From Pseudolabrys sp. (lineage in GTDB: Bacteria > Pseudomonadota > Alphaproteobacteria > Rhizobiales > Xanthobacteraceae): DNA of 64,000 nucleotides. The translations under genes and the position numbers were made by a program. The notes beneath the pieces were generated by a model, which saw only the letters and a program-made list of their open reading frames with translations, was not told the origin of the DNA and made no database searches. Positions within the stretch are counted from its first letter, which is position 1; each line of letters starts with the position of its first letter. The stretch lies in NCBI GenBank assembly GCA_030655215.1, contig JAURVZ010000020.1, positions 1-64,000 of the forward strand, written 5' to 3'. Shown here one piece after another: positions 17,563 to 24,281 of the stretch.

Positions 17563-18018
17563 TTTGGTCCCTTCCCCTGTCCTCGGGAACCAAACTGACG
17601 CAAAGATTTTTCAGCGCGGATAAGTCTCGCGGCGCAATTATCCGAAAATCTAAGTAAAGCACGCCGCTAATACTGGACAAACAAGAGTCGAAATCGAGTA
17701 AAAGTGGATCGAATACAATTTATCTAAAATTTTATCGATTAATATACTTGAGGCAGTAAAGCCACGCGCGAATGAGCGCTAACGTGACCGGTGTTTACTG
17801 TAATTGCCCATGGAAACGCGACGCAACGCCGGTATCTGAGGCCAGAAAGCCGCCCGTTCAGGCGCCTGCGATACGCGCAATTTTACGGAGTTGGTTGAAG
17901 GTCCGCTGACCTTAACGCGCAAACACCTTTTGACGTGAAAGTCTTGCGTCGATCGGAAGGCGGGAAATGGGCGAAAGCCCGCGCGCAAGATGGCGGTGCA
18001 CGGCCGCGAACGGCTCGG
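17563..18018. other. AT-rich intergenic region
   Basis: A 456-bp gap. Bases about 17640-17770 are strikingly AT-rich for this genome (for instance aatttatctaaaattttatcg), while the rest is ordinary. I see no RNA gene, repeat or credible short gene; it probably holds the promoter of the leftward BTLCP gene. Confidence 0.6.
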
Positions 18019-18645
18019 CTATTGGTCGCCGGTGACGTTGTCTTCGATGAAGTCCGGGTGCTGCAGCCGCTGGAATTCGATGGCGAAGCCATTCTCGATG
18101 TGACGCACGACGCGGCCCGGCGTCTTGCCGATGGTCACGGGCGAGCCGATCGGCGGCAGCAGGTCCGGCGCTATGGCAATAGCGGCGCCCGATGCCGACA
18201 AATCGATGACGCGGCAGGTGACATTGGTGCCGTTCTGCAGAATGAGCCGCGCCGACGTATTCTTCGGCACGAAACGGCCGTGGCGGCGGTCTTCCGGCAA
18301 ATTGAGGATCTGGCGATTGGCCAGCCAGGTAAGCTGCGCGGCGAGTTTGTCGCGTTTGCGCGACGTGGCGGCAATGCTCATGGCAAAGCCGTTCTCGATC
18401 AGGCGCGCGATCTTGCCTTCGAGACGGCCGAGATGATCGACATAGGCGATGACGCGCTCGCCCGGCACACCGGCAACCGGCGCGATGACAGCCATGCCGC
18501 CGGGCGACATGTCGATCACCTGGCACGGGAATTCGCGGTAATCGGCCAGCATGTAGCGGCCGAGCAGGTTCACCTTGACGCGCTGATGCCGCCGGCGTTC
18601 TTCGGCTAGCGGCAAAAACTTCGGCTTGATGAGAGCTATCGCCAT
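18019..18645 (-). CDS. Protein with two PilZ domains (c-di-GMP binding)
   Basis: A 208-residue protein with two PilZ-like units. The first carries RRRHQRVKVN at residues 17-26 and DMSPGGMAV at about 45-53; the second carries RRHGRFVPKN near 119-128 and DLSASGAAI near 148-156. RxxxR and D/NxSxxG are the two c-di-GMP-binding elements, and both units retain them in recognisable form. The protein is soluble, without signal peptide. It may transmit c-di-GMP levels to motility, polysaccharide or the neighbouring secreted cysteine peptidase (456 bp downstream). A CtrA-like half-perfect site lies 60 bp upstream. Confidence 0.85.
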   Translation of the reverse strand: MAIALIKPKFLPLAEERRRHQRVKVNLLGRYMLADYREFPCQVIDMSPGGMAVIAPVAGVPGERVIAYVDHLGRLEGKIARLIENGFAMSIAATSRKRDKLAAQLTWLANRQILNLPEDRRHGRFVPKNTSARLILQNGTNVTCRVIDLSASGAAIAIAPDLLPPIGSPVTIGKTPGRVVRHIENGFAIEFQRLQHPDFIEDNVTGDQ

Positions 18646-18715
18646 AGGCTCGCTGGCTGTTCGTGACGCGTATACCCGTCAGCGGCGAGCCTAGGAGCGT
18701 TAGATTAACGGTTCG

Positions 18716-19375
18716 TTAGCCGGTGTGTTCTCCGGAGGGCGTATCGCGGCCGCCGCTAAAAACCGTGAAGCGGTGCTTGAGCCGGCCGCCCGCGGCCGGC
18801 GCCAGCGGTGCTTCCGTTTCGCGCAGGACATCCGGTTGCTGCGACGGCGCCAGGCTGAAACGCCGCGCCTCGAGATTCTCACTGTCCGGACCGACATGGC
18901 GCAAGGCGCCGAGATGAAGTTCAACGACCGGCTTGTCGCCCAGCCAATAAGGCGGCGCCAGCGGGACGAGGGTGCCAATGGCGCGAATGCGGGCGTGACC
19001 GGCATGGGCCAGCGGCAGCACGATCATCTCCAGTTCGACAGTCGAGCCGTCGGCGGTGCGGCCGGTCAGGCCGGCCACGGCGCCGATGCGCTCATTGTTC
19101 AGCACCGACAGGACCTCGTCGATGGTCTTGCGGCTGGTCTCGTCCCACAAAGCCGGGAAAGCCTCGCCCTTGATCTCGCGGCCGAACACGGCGCAGACCC
19201 GGGTGCCGGCAAGACGAAACCGCAAGGTCTCGACGAAATCAGCGGCCAGCATGAAGACGTCGCCGAGTTCGCGGCGCAGGCCAACCGGATCGATGTCGGC
19301 GCGATCGGGCGCCGGGCGCTCGCCGCGCACCATGTCCCAGTAATTGTACAAAGCCCGTGTCGACGTATGTTTCAT
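18716..19375 (-). CDS. PAS_5-family PAS domain protein
   Basis: A 219-residue protein of the PAS_5 (PF07310) type, common in alphaproteobacteria. The PAS-like region covers about residues 5-150 (YNYWDMVRGERPAPDRADID, FRLAGTRVCAVFGREIKGE, EMIVLPLAHAG); the remaining C-terminus is low in structure and Pro/Ala/Gly-rich. No output domain is attached, so it probably signals through a partner. It is read leftward toward the PilZ gene, 70 bp away; the two could share a transcript. The sensed ligand is unknown. Confidence 0.85.
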   Translation of the reverse strand: MKHTSTRALYNYWDMVRGERPAPDRADIDPVGLRRELGDVFMLAADFVETLRFRLAGTRVCAVFGREIKGEAFPALWDETSRKTIDEVLSVLNNERIGAVAGLTGRTADGSTVELEMIVLPLAHAGHARIRAIGTLVPLAPPYWLGDKPVVELHLGALRHVGPDSENLEARRFSLAPSQQPDVLRETEAPLAPAAGGRLKHRFTVFSGGRDTPSGEHTG

Positions 19376-19598
19376 GACGCGCCACCTGTTCCGTCGCGAT
19401 ACGGTGCCGGCGTCTCTTTTGTCCCCGTTCGGGACAACAGCGCCGGCTTTTCGCCGCGATGCCTTCTAGTGAGCAGGGCGTGTGCCGTAGGTGGGCGCTC
19501 GGCCTCCGGCGTGGCCGTTAGTGTTAAGATCGGGGCGGTGCTGCTTGCGGACCGGCGGGCAGGGGCGTAAGCGGCGCTCAGTTATTTGGAAGAAATTT

Positions 19599-20324
19599 GT
19601 GAAAAGCGAACCCCTGTTCAACGTCCCCGCCGTCATTGTCGCGCTGATCGCCGTGCTGGCTGTCATCCATGGCGTGCGCGACATGGTGCTCGACCAGGAT
19701 CAGGACATCTGGGTGCTGCTGCGTTTCGCTTTCTTCCCGGCGCGCTACGATTCATCTGTGGTGCTGGGCGGGCTGTTGCTGGGCGGCGTTGCCGCCGACA
19801 TCTGGACGTTCTTCAGTTACGCCATGCTGCATGGCAGCTGGATGCATCTCGGGATCAACGGTGTCTGGCTGCTCGCCTTCGGCAGCGCCGTGGCGCGGCG
19901 TTTCGGCACGACGCGCTTTCTTGCCTTCTTCGCCGTCACGGCAGCGGCGGGTGCGGCCATGCATCTGTTGACGAATGCCGGCTCGCAGGCGCCGATGATC
20001 GGCGCATCGGCATCGATCTCCGGCGCGATGGCGGCGGCGATGCGCTTCGCCTTCCAGCGCGGCGGTCCACTCGGCGGATTTCGCAGCGGTGACGATGAAG
20101 CGTTCCGCGTACCGGCGCTGCCGCTGGTCCAGGTGTTCAGCGATGCGCGGGTGCTCGCCTTCCTCGCCGTGTGGTTCGGCGTCAATATCCTGTTCGGTCT
20201 CGGCTCGCAGTCACTGACCGGCGGCGACGAAGCTGTCGCCTGGCAGGCGCATATCGGCGGGTTTCTCGCCGGTTTGGTGCTGTTCTCGTGGTTCGATCCG
20301 CCTTATCGCGCTGCAGCAACTTAA
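19599..20324 (+). CDS. Rhomboid-family intramembrane serine protease
   Basis: A 241-residue polytopic membrane protein. The catalytic serine is S137 in IGASASISGAMA and the histidine is H218 in AWQAHIGGFLAG; YAMLHGSWMHLGINGVWLL (residues 74-92) is the conserved N-terminal rhomboid segment. It cleaves transmembrane substrates within the bilayer. The residue after the catalytic serine is Ala rather than the Gly of the textbook GxSG motif, which some active rhomboids tolerate. A GTG start at 19599 has GGAAG 6 bases upstream; the frame open further upstream has no family resemblance. The CBS gene follows 76 bp later. Confidence 0.88.
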   Translation: MKSEPLFNVPAVIVALIAVLAVIHGVRDMVLDQDQDIWVLLRFAFFPARYDSSVVLGGLLLGGVAADIWTFFSYAMLHGSWMHLGINGVWLLAFGSAVARRFGTTRFLAFFAVTAAAGAAMHLLTNAGSQAPMIGASASISGAMAAAMRFAFQRGGPLGGFRSGDDEAFRVPALPLVQVFSDARVLAFLAVWFGVNILFGLGSQSLTGGDEAVAWQAHIGGFLAGLVLFSWFDPPYRAAAT

Positions 20325-20347
20325 GTGTCGCACCGATAGACCTTGAC

Positions 20348-20373
20348 GGAACCCGACCTGCGGCGGAATCGTT
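20348..20373 (+). promoter_or_regulatory. Candidate EcfG (general stress) promoter
   Basis: ggaac at 20348-20352 and cgtt at 20370-20373 are separated by 17 bp, matching GGAAC-N16/17-CGTT. The expected start point near 20380 lies just before the AAGGAG ribosome binding site (20388-20393) of the CBS gene. Confidence 0.7.
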
Positions 20374-20400
20374 GGTTTGGAACTGCCAAGGAGACTCGCG

Positions 20401-20832
20401 ATGAACGTGAAAGCGATTCTGGCTGCCAAGGGCGGCGATATCTACAGCATCGAACCGAACGCGACGCTCGCTGCGGCGGCCAAGCTTCTCAGCACCCACC
20501 GCATCGGCGCCGTCGTGATCCTGGGCGCCGGCGGGCGGCTGGCCGGCATTCTGTCGGAGCGCGATATTGTCCGCGCCGTGTCGGAATTTGGCGCCGATGC
20601 GCTGACCATTCCGGTCGGCCAGGTGATGACGCGCAATGTCATGACCTGCGTCGAGGATGACTCCATCGCCGACATCATGGAGCGCATGACCGCCGGCAAA
20701 TTCCGTCATCTGCCGGTGCTGCTCGATGGCAAGATGATCGGCGTTGTTTCGATCGGCGACGTGGTCAAGGAACGCGTCGGCGAGATCGAGCACGACGCCG
20801 AAGCGCTGCGCGAATATATCCAGACCGCTTAG
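20401..20832 (+). CDS. CBS domain protein
   Basis: A 143-residue protein consisting of a Bateman pair: CBS1 at about residues 10-65 (ATLAAAAKLLSTHRIGAVVI, SERDIVRAVSE) and CBS2 at about 78-135 (VMTRNVMTCVEDDSIADIME, SIGDVVKERVGEIE). CBS pairs bind adenine nucleotides and report energy state. Stand-alone two-CBS proteins of this kind are often part of the stress response; the candidate EcfG promoter directly upstream supports that here. The ATG at 20401 has AAGGAG 7 bases ahead. It converges on the patatin gene 14 bp away. Confidence 0.92.
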   Translation: MNVKAILAAKGGDIYSIEPNATLAAAAKLLSTHRIGAVVILGAGGRLAGILSERDIVRAVSEFGADALTIPVGQVMTRNVMTCVEDDSIADIMERMTAGKFRHLPVLLDGKMIGVVSIGDVVKERVGEIEHDAEALREYIQTA

Positions 20833-20846
20833 AGCAAGCGCCGGGA

Positions 20847-21866
20847 CTATTTCAGCATGTAAGGCTGGGATAGTCCCGCCAGCGCTTCGGTAATGCCTTC
20901 CATCGATTTCTCCGCCGCCTCGGCGCCGATCTTGATGGCGTCGGCGCCGCGGTGGAAATCGAACCAGCCGACTTTTCCAAGCCGCGGCGAGATCAACACA
21001 TCCGGCGGATCGCCGGCGAGACGCGCGCGCGTGATGCGATCCTGCATGACGTTGAACGCTTCCACCATCACTGTCGGAATGCCCGGCCGTCCGCGGCTGC
21101 CGAGAAACATCCGGCGCACCGAACGCTCGCCGCTGAAGAACGAACTCAAGCCCTGCGGCTTCGCCATTTCTGCGGCTTCGGTGTAATCCTCTTCGCTCGA
21201 TCCATGATCGGCGATGATCGTGCCGCGGCCGAACAGATCGGCGTTCAAGTTCACCGCAATCACCAGCCGCGCGCCGAGCGCACGCGCCGCCGAGACCGGC
21301 ACCGGATTGACCAGCGCGCCATCGACCAGCCAGCGGCCGCCGATCTTCACCGGCGGAAAGATGCCAGGCAACGCATATGAAGCACGCGTCGCATCGGCGA
21401 GACGCCCGCGCGTCAGCCAGATTTCGTGGCCGGTGTTGAACTCAGTCGCAATCGCGGCAAAGCGCATCGGCAGATCTTCGATGCGCGTATCCGCCAACGC
21501 CTCAGTCAATTTCGACGCCAGCGGCCCGCCATTGATCAGGCCGGAGCCGGACAGGCTGATGTCGAGATAGCTGAAAATGCTGCGAACCTTCAGCCCGCGC
21601 GCCCAGTCCTCAAGATTGTCCATTTGCTTGGCGGCATAGCAGCCGCCGACAACGGCGCCGATCGACGTGCCGACAATGACGTCCGGCACGATGCCGTATT
21701 TGGCCAAGGTCTGCAGCACGCCGATATGGGCAAAGCCGCGCGCCGCGCCGCCGCCGAGCGCAAGGCCGATGCTTGGCCGCGTCGCTTCCGGCTTGGCCGG
21801 GGCCGTCGTGTCAACCGCCCGGTCATTGCCGGCCTTTGTGCGCGAAAACAGACCTTCGAATACCAA
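20847..21866 (-). CDS. Patatin-like phospholipase (RssA type)
   Basis: A 339-residue patatin-family lipid hydrolase. The oxyanion loop GGGAARGFAHIG is at residues 38-49, the nucleophile elbow VGTSIGAVVGG puts the catalytic serine at 68, and the dyad aspartate is D182 in LVDGALVNPVPV. These enzymes release fatty acids from phospholipids on the inner face of the membrane; the physiological substrate of bacterial RssA-like members is unclear. No signal peptide is present. It converges with the CBS gene; a long imperfect hairpin (ggGACTAT...ATAGTCcc) spans the two stops and may terminate both. Confidence 0.9.
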   Translation of the reverse strand: MVFEGLFSRTKAGNDRAVDTTAPAKPEATRPSIGLALGGGAARGFAHIGVLQTLAKYGIVPDVIVGTSIGAVVGGCYAAKQMDNLEDWARGLKVRSIFSYLDISLSGSGLINGGPLASKLTEALADTRIEDLPMRFAAIATEFNTGHEIWLTRGRLADATRASYALPGIFPPVKIGGRWLVDGALVNPVPVSAARALGARLVIAVNLNADLFGRGTIIADHGSSEEDYTEAAEMAKPQGLSSFFSGERSVRRMFLGSRGRPGIPTVMVEAFNVMQDRITRARLAGDPPDVLISPRLGKVGWFDFHRGADAIKIGAEAAEKSMEGITEALAGLSQPYMLK

Positions 21867-22033
21867 AATTTCGCTCCCCGTAACGCCCCGTCCTATTCTG
21901 GAACCGGCGGCGCTCTCCCCGCAAGACCTTCAATCCAACATGGTGAAACTGCTGACGGAGTCGTGTGACCTCAAGGTGACAAGTGAAGGTGCGCCCGGGG
22001 AATTACCGGAGGGTCAAACGGTATCCCGCTCGC

Positions 22034-22639
22034 TTATTTGGTCGGCCGCTCCATCGCAAAGACACTGTCGACCTTGGCATATTGGTCATAGCCGCAGCGG
22101 GCGATCGGCTGCATCGCCGCCGTATCGAGCAGGCCGTTGACGATGAAGCGGTCATCGATATGAACGCCGACCACCTGGCCGAACACCACATGGCAATCGA
22201 CCGGCTCGCCGTCGAACGTGTTCATCTGCACGACCTTGGTCAGCTTGCATTCCAGCGCGCAAGGCGAGGCCGCCACGCGCGGTGGCTTGACGATGCGGCA
22301 CGGCGCGGGCTCAAGCCCCGCACGGATCATTTCATTGATGCCGCGCGCCAAAGGCGCCGCCGTCGCATTCATCTGCTCGCGCAGATCATAGGTCGCGAGG
22401 CTGCACACAAACTCGCCGGTCTCTTCGATGAAGGCGACCGAGTCCTTGTAGTTCTCGCTGCCGAACATGACGAGGTTCGGCCGGCTGTTGACGCCGTTGA
22501 AGAACGAATAGGGCGCGAGATTGATCTCGCCCTTGGCGCTCATGGATGTGATCCAGCCGATCGGCCGCGGCGCAACGATCGCCTTGAACGGATCGTAGGG
22601 CAGCAAAGTGCGGTCGCGCGTCTCGGGTTCATAGAACAT
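22034..22639 (-). CDS. Flavin reductase family protein
   Basis: A 201-residue flavin reductase-like (split-barrel FMN-binding) protein. The opening MFYEPETRDRTLLPYDPFKA and the following VAPRPIGWITSMSAKGEINL motif are typical of the subgroup with a DUF447/flavoredoxin-like appearance. It probably binds FMN and reduces it or transfers electrons, perhaps to a partner oxidoreductase. It lies 5 bp downstream of the nitroreductase gene on the same strand, so the two flavoproteins are surely cotranscribed. The physiological acceptor is unknown. Confidence 0.88.
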   Translation of the reverse strand: MFYEPETRDRTLLPYDPFKAIVAPRPIGWITSMSAKGEINLAPYSFFNGVNSRPNLVMFGSENYKDSVAFIEETGEFVCSLATYDLREQMNATAAPLARGINEMIRAGLEPAPCRIVKPPRVAASPCALECKLTKVVQMNTFDGEPVDCHVVFGQVVGVHIDDRFIVNGLLDTAAMQPIARCGYDQYAKVDSVFAMERPTK

Positions 22640-22644
22640 CGAAG

Positions 22645-23211
22645 CTACTTTCCGTAATGCGTAACGATAGTGTCCAGCTTCGGCCGCTCGCGATCTTCCG
22701 GCGGCCGCATCGGCGTACCGATATGGACGTAACCGGCGAGGCGCTCCTCAGCCGACAATCCCAAAGCATCCAGCACAGCGCGATCATAGGCATACCATTC
22801 GGTCAGCCAGCTCGCGGCGTAGCCAAGCGCATGCGCGGCCATCACCAGCGACATCGCCGACGCGCCGGCCGACATTGTCTGCTCCCATTCAGGGATCTTG
22901 GCATGCGGCGCGGCGCGGCTGACGACGGCGATCACCAAAGGCGCGCGCACCAGGCGATTGCGTTCGAACTCGATCTGATCCGGCGTCGCATCGGCGCGGT
23001 TCGCCTGAAACACTTTGGCGATGCTCTCGCCGAATGCGCGGCGCGCATCGCCTTCAAAGACAATGAAGCGCCACGGCGCCAGCTTGCCGTGATCCGGCAC
23101 GCGCGATGCGACCGTCAGCATGGTTTCGATCTCGGCCGCTGACGGGGCTGGGCCGGTCATTTCCATCGGCTTGACGGAACGGCGTGTTTTGAGAAGGTCT
23201 AAAGCGGACAT
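22645..23211 (-). CDS. Nitroreductase family protein (YdjA-like)
   Basis: A 188-residue FMN-dependent nitroreductase-fold protein. The FMN-binding TRRSVKPME is at residues 9-17 and SRVPDHGKLAPWRFIV at about 36-51, both typical of the YdjA-like subgroup; EWYAYDRAVLDALGLSAEER lies in the C-terminal third. It would reduce nitro compounds, quinones or enones with NAD(P)H. I place the start at the ATG at 23211; a longer open frame upstream runs into a palindromic repeat and has no family resemblance. It is the first gene of a two-gene unit with the flavin reductase 5 bp downstream. Confidence 0.9.
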   Translation of the reverse strand: MSALDLLKTRRSVKPMEMTGPAPSAAEIETMLTVASRVPDHGKLAPWRFIVFEGDARRAFGESIAKVFQANRADATPDQIEFERNRLVRAPLVIAVVSRAAPHAKIPEWEQTMSAGASAMSLVMAAHALGYAASWLTEWYAYDRAVLDALGLSAEERLAGYVHIGTPMRPPEDRERPKLDTIVTHYGK

Positions 23212-23280
23212 GAGGGCCTCGTCGTTTGATGACGGGCGATACCACAGTCGCTGGGTTGGAGCGAAGCGAAACGCTCTTTC

Positions 23281-23416
23281 TTTACCTCCCCCCTTGCGGG
23301 GGAGGTCGATCGTCGTCGCCGTCAGGCGAGGACGATCGGGAGGGGGGTAAGCCGCATGGATTTGAATGTGCTGTTTACCCCCCTCCCTAACCCTCCCCCG
23401 CAAGGGGGGAGGGAAT
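23281..23416. repeat. Palindromic intergenic repeat (cccccttgcggggg type)
   Basis: Facing copies of tttacctccccccttgcggg and ccctcccccgcaagggggga flank a middle part that itself forms cgatcgtc/gacgatcg. The element separates the nitroreductase start from the TetR stop and looks like the terminal-inverted repeats common in Hyphomicrobiales. Confidence 0.75.
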
Positions 23417-23439
23417 AGAAAGAACGGCGGCGCCTCAAG

Positions 23440-24063
23440 CTACGCACTCACCGCCGCACGCGCTTTCGTCTTCGCCTTCGGCGCTTGCTGCGCATAGGCC
23501 GCGATCATCGCTTCGCCAATGGCGATCAGATGCGCGCTCGGGCCGGCGGCGCCGATGCTCTGGCTGCTCACTTGAGCGCCTTCGAGCAACAGCCACAATG
23601 AGTCAGCCAGCAACTCGGCCTTGGCGATACCGGCCTCGCGGCACAGTTTGGCCAGCGCGTTGCGGTGCGCCGTCTTGCATTCTTCAATGACATGGCGGGC
23701 AGGGTGATCGGTCTCGGCCAGTTCAACTGCGGCATTGGCCATGTCGCAGCCGCGGCTGTCGCCGACAACGCATTCGGCCGCTTCACGCAGCCAGACATGG
23801 AGCTGGGCCAGCGGGTCGCCGGGGTGGGCAGATTCCAGGTCGATCCAGATCTGGTCGCCCTCGAGCGCAACGTCGCGCATGCAGGCGACGATCAAATCGT
23901 CCTTGGAGCCGAAATGGCGGTAAAGGGTCATTTTGTTGGTGCCGGCCTGTTCGGCAATGGCGTCGACGCCGACGCCGCGCACCCCATGGCGGCGGAAAAG
24001 CTCCCGCGCCGTCCTGATAATACGTTCGCGGGGCCTCAATGGCCCGCTGTCGTCCGTTTCCAT
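23440..24063 (-). CDS. TetR/AcrR-family transcriptional regulator
   Basis: A 207-residue TetR-type repressor. The helix-turn-helix lies at about residues 34-53 (VDAIAEQAGTNKMTLYRHFG) and the remainder is the helical ligand-binding and dimer domain with an Ala/Lys-rich tail. It is divergent from the RND efflux pair; the 214 bp between them contain two GTTAC-N6-GTAAC palindromes, which are its likely operators, so it should repress the pump and probably itself until a drug or metabolite binds. Confidence 0.92.
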   Translation of the reverse strand: METDDSGPLRPRERIIRTARELFRRHGVRGVGVDAIAEQAGTNKMTLYRHFGSKDDLIVACMRDVALEGDQIWIDLESAHPGDPLAQLHVWLREAAECVVGDSRGCDMANAAVELAETDHPARHVIEECKTAHRNALAKLCREAGIAKAELLADSLWLLLEGAQVSSQSIGAAGPSAHLIAIGEAMIAAYAQQAPKAKTKARAAVSA

Positions 24064-24118
24064 GTTCGCTCCCTCCAGCGCCCCGAAAACTATTCAACGA
24101 AATGCCACTTGACTGGAC

Positions 24119-24159
24119 GTTACCGGTCTGTAACATTGCCCCTGTTACTTACCGGTAAC
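24119..24159. promoter_or_regulatory. Two palindromic operators (GTTAC-N6-GTAAC) for the TetR repressor
   Basis: Identical half-sites GTTAC...GTAAC occur at 24119-24134 and 24144-24159, 25 bp centre to centre, with different 6-bp middles. The left site overlaps the spacer of a plausible rightward promoter (TTGACT at 24109 and TAACAT at 24131). Confidence 0.75.
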
Positions 24160-24227
24160 ACCTGTTTATTTGGCCGTCAAGCGGCGATGCGTCAGGTACC
24201 GGCAGAGACCATTTAAGGGCGGCGGCT

Positions 24228-24281
24228 ATGAAACGTTCCAACCGTAATGCGCGGCGCTTCAGCGCGGGGGCGCAGCAATGA
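24228..24281 (+). CDS. Possible 17-residue leader peptide of the RND operon
   Basis: An ATG at 24228, preceded by AAGGGCGG, opens a 17-codon frame (MKRSNRNARRFSAGAQQ) whose TGA overlaps the ATG of the RND permease as ATGA. It has five arginines. The permease itself has only a weak ribosome binding site, so translational coupling through this leader is plausible. Whether it is translated is not known; this is inference from sequence alone. Confidence 0.4.
   Translation: MKRSNRNARRFSAGAQQ

Noticed and set aside
20842..20880. A hairpin spanning the stops of the CBS and patatin genes as a terminator
   Set aside because: The stem is long but interrupted, has no T run, and partly encodes the patatin C-terminus; not listed as a separate feature.
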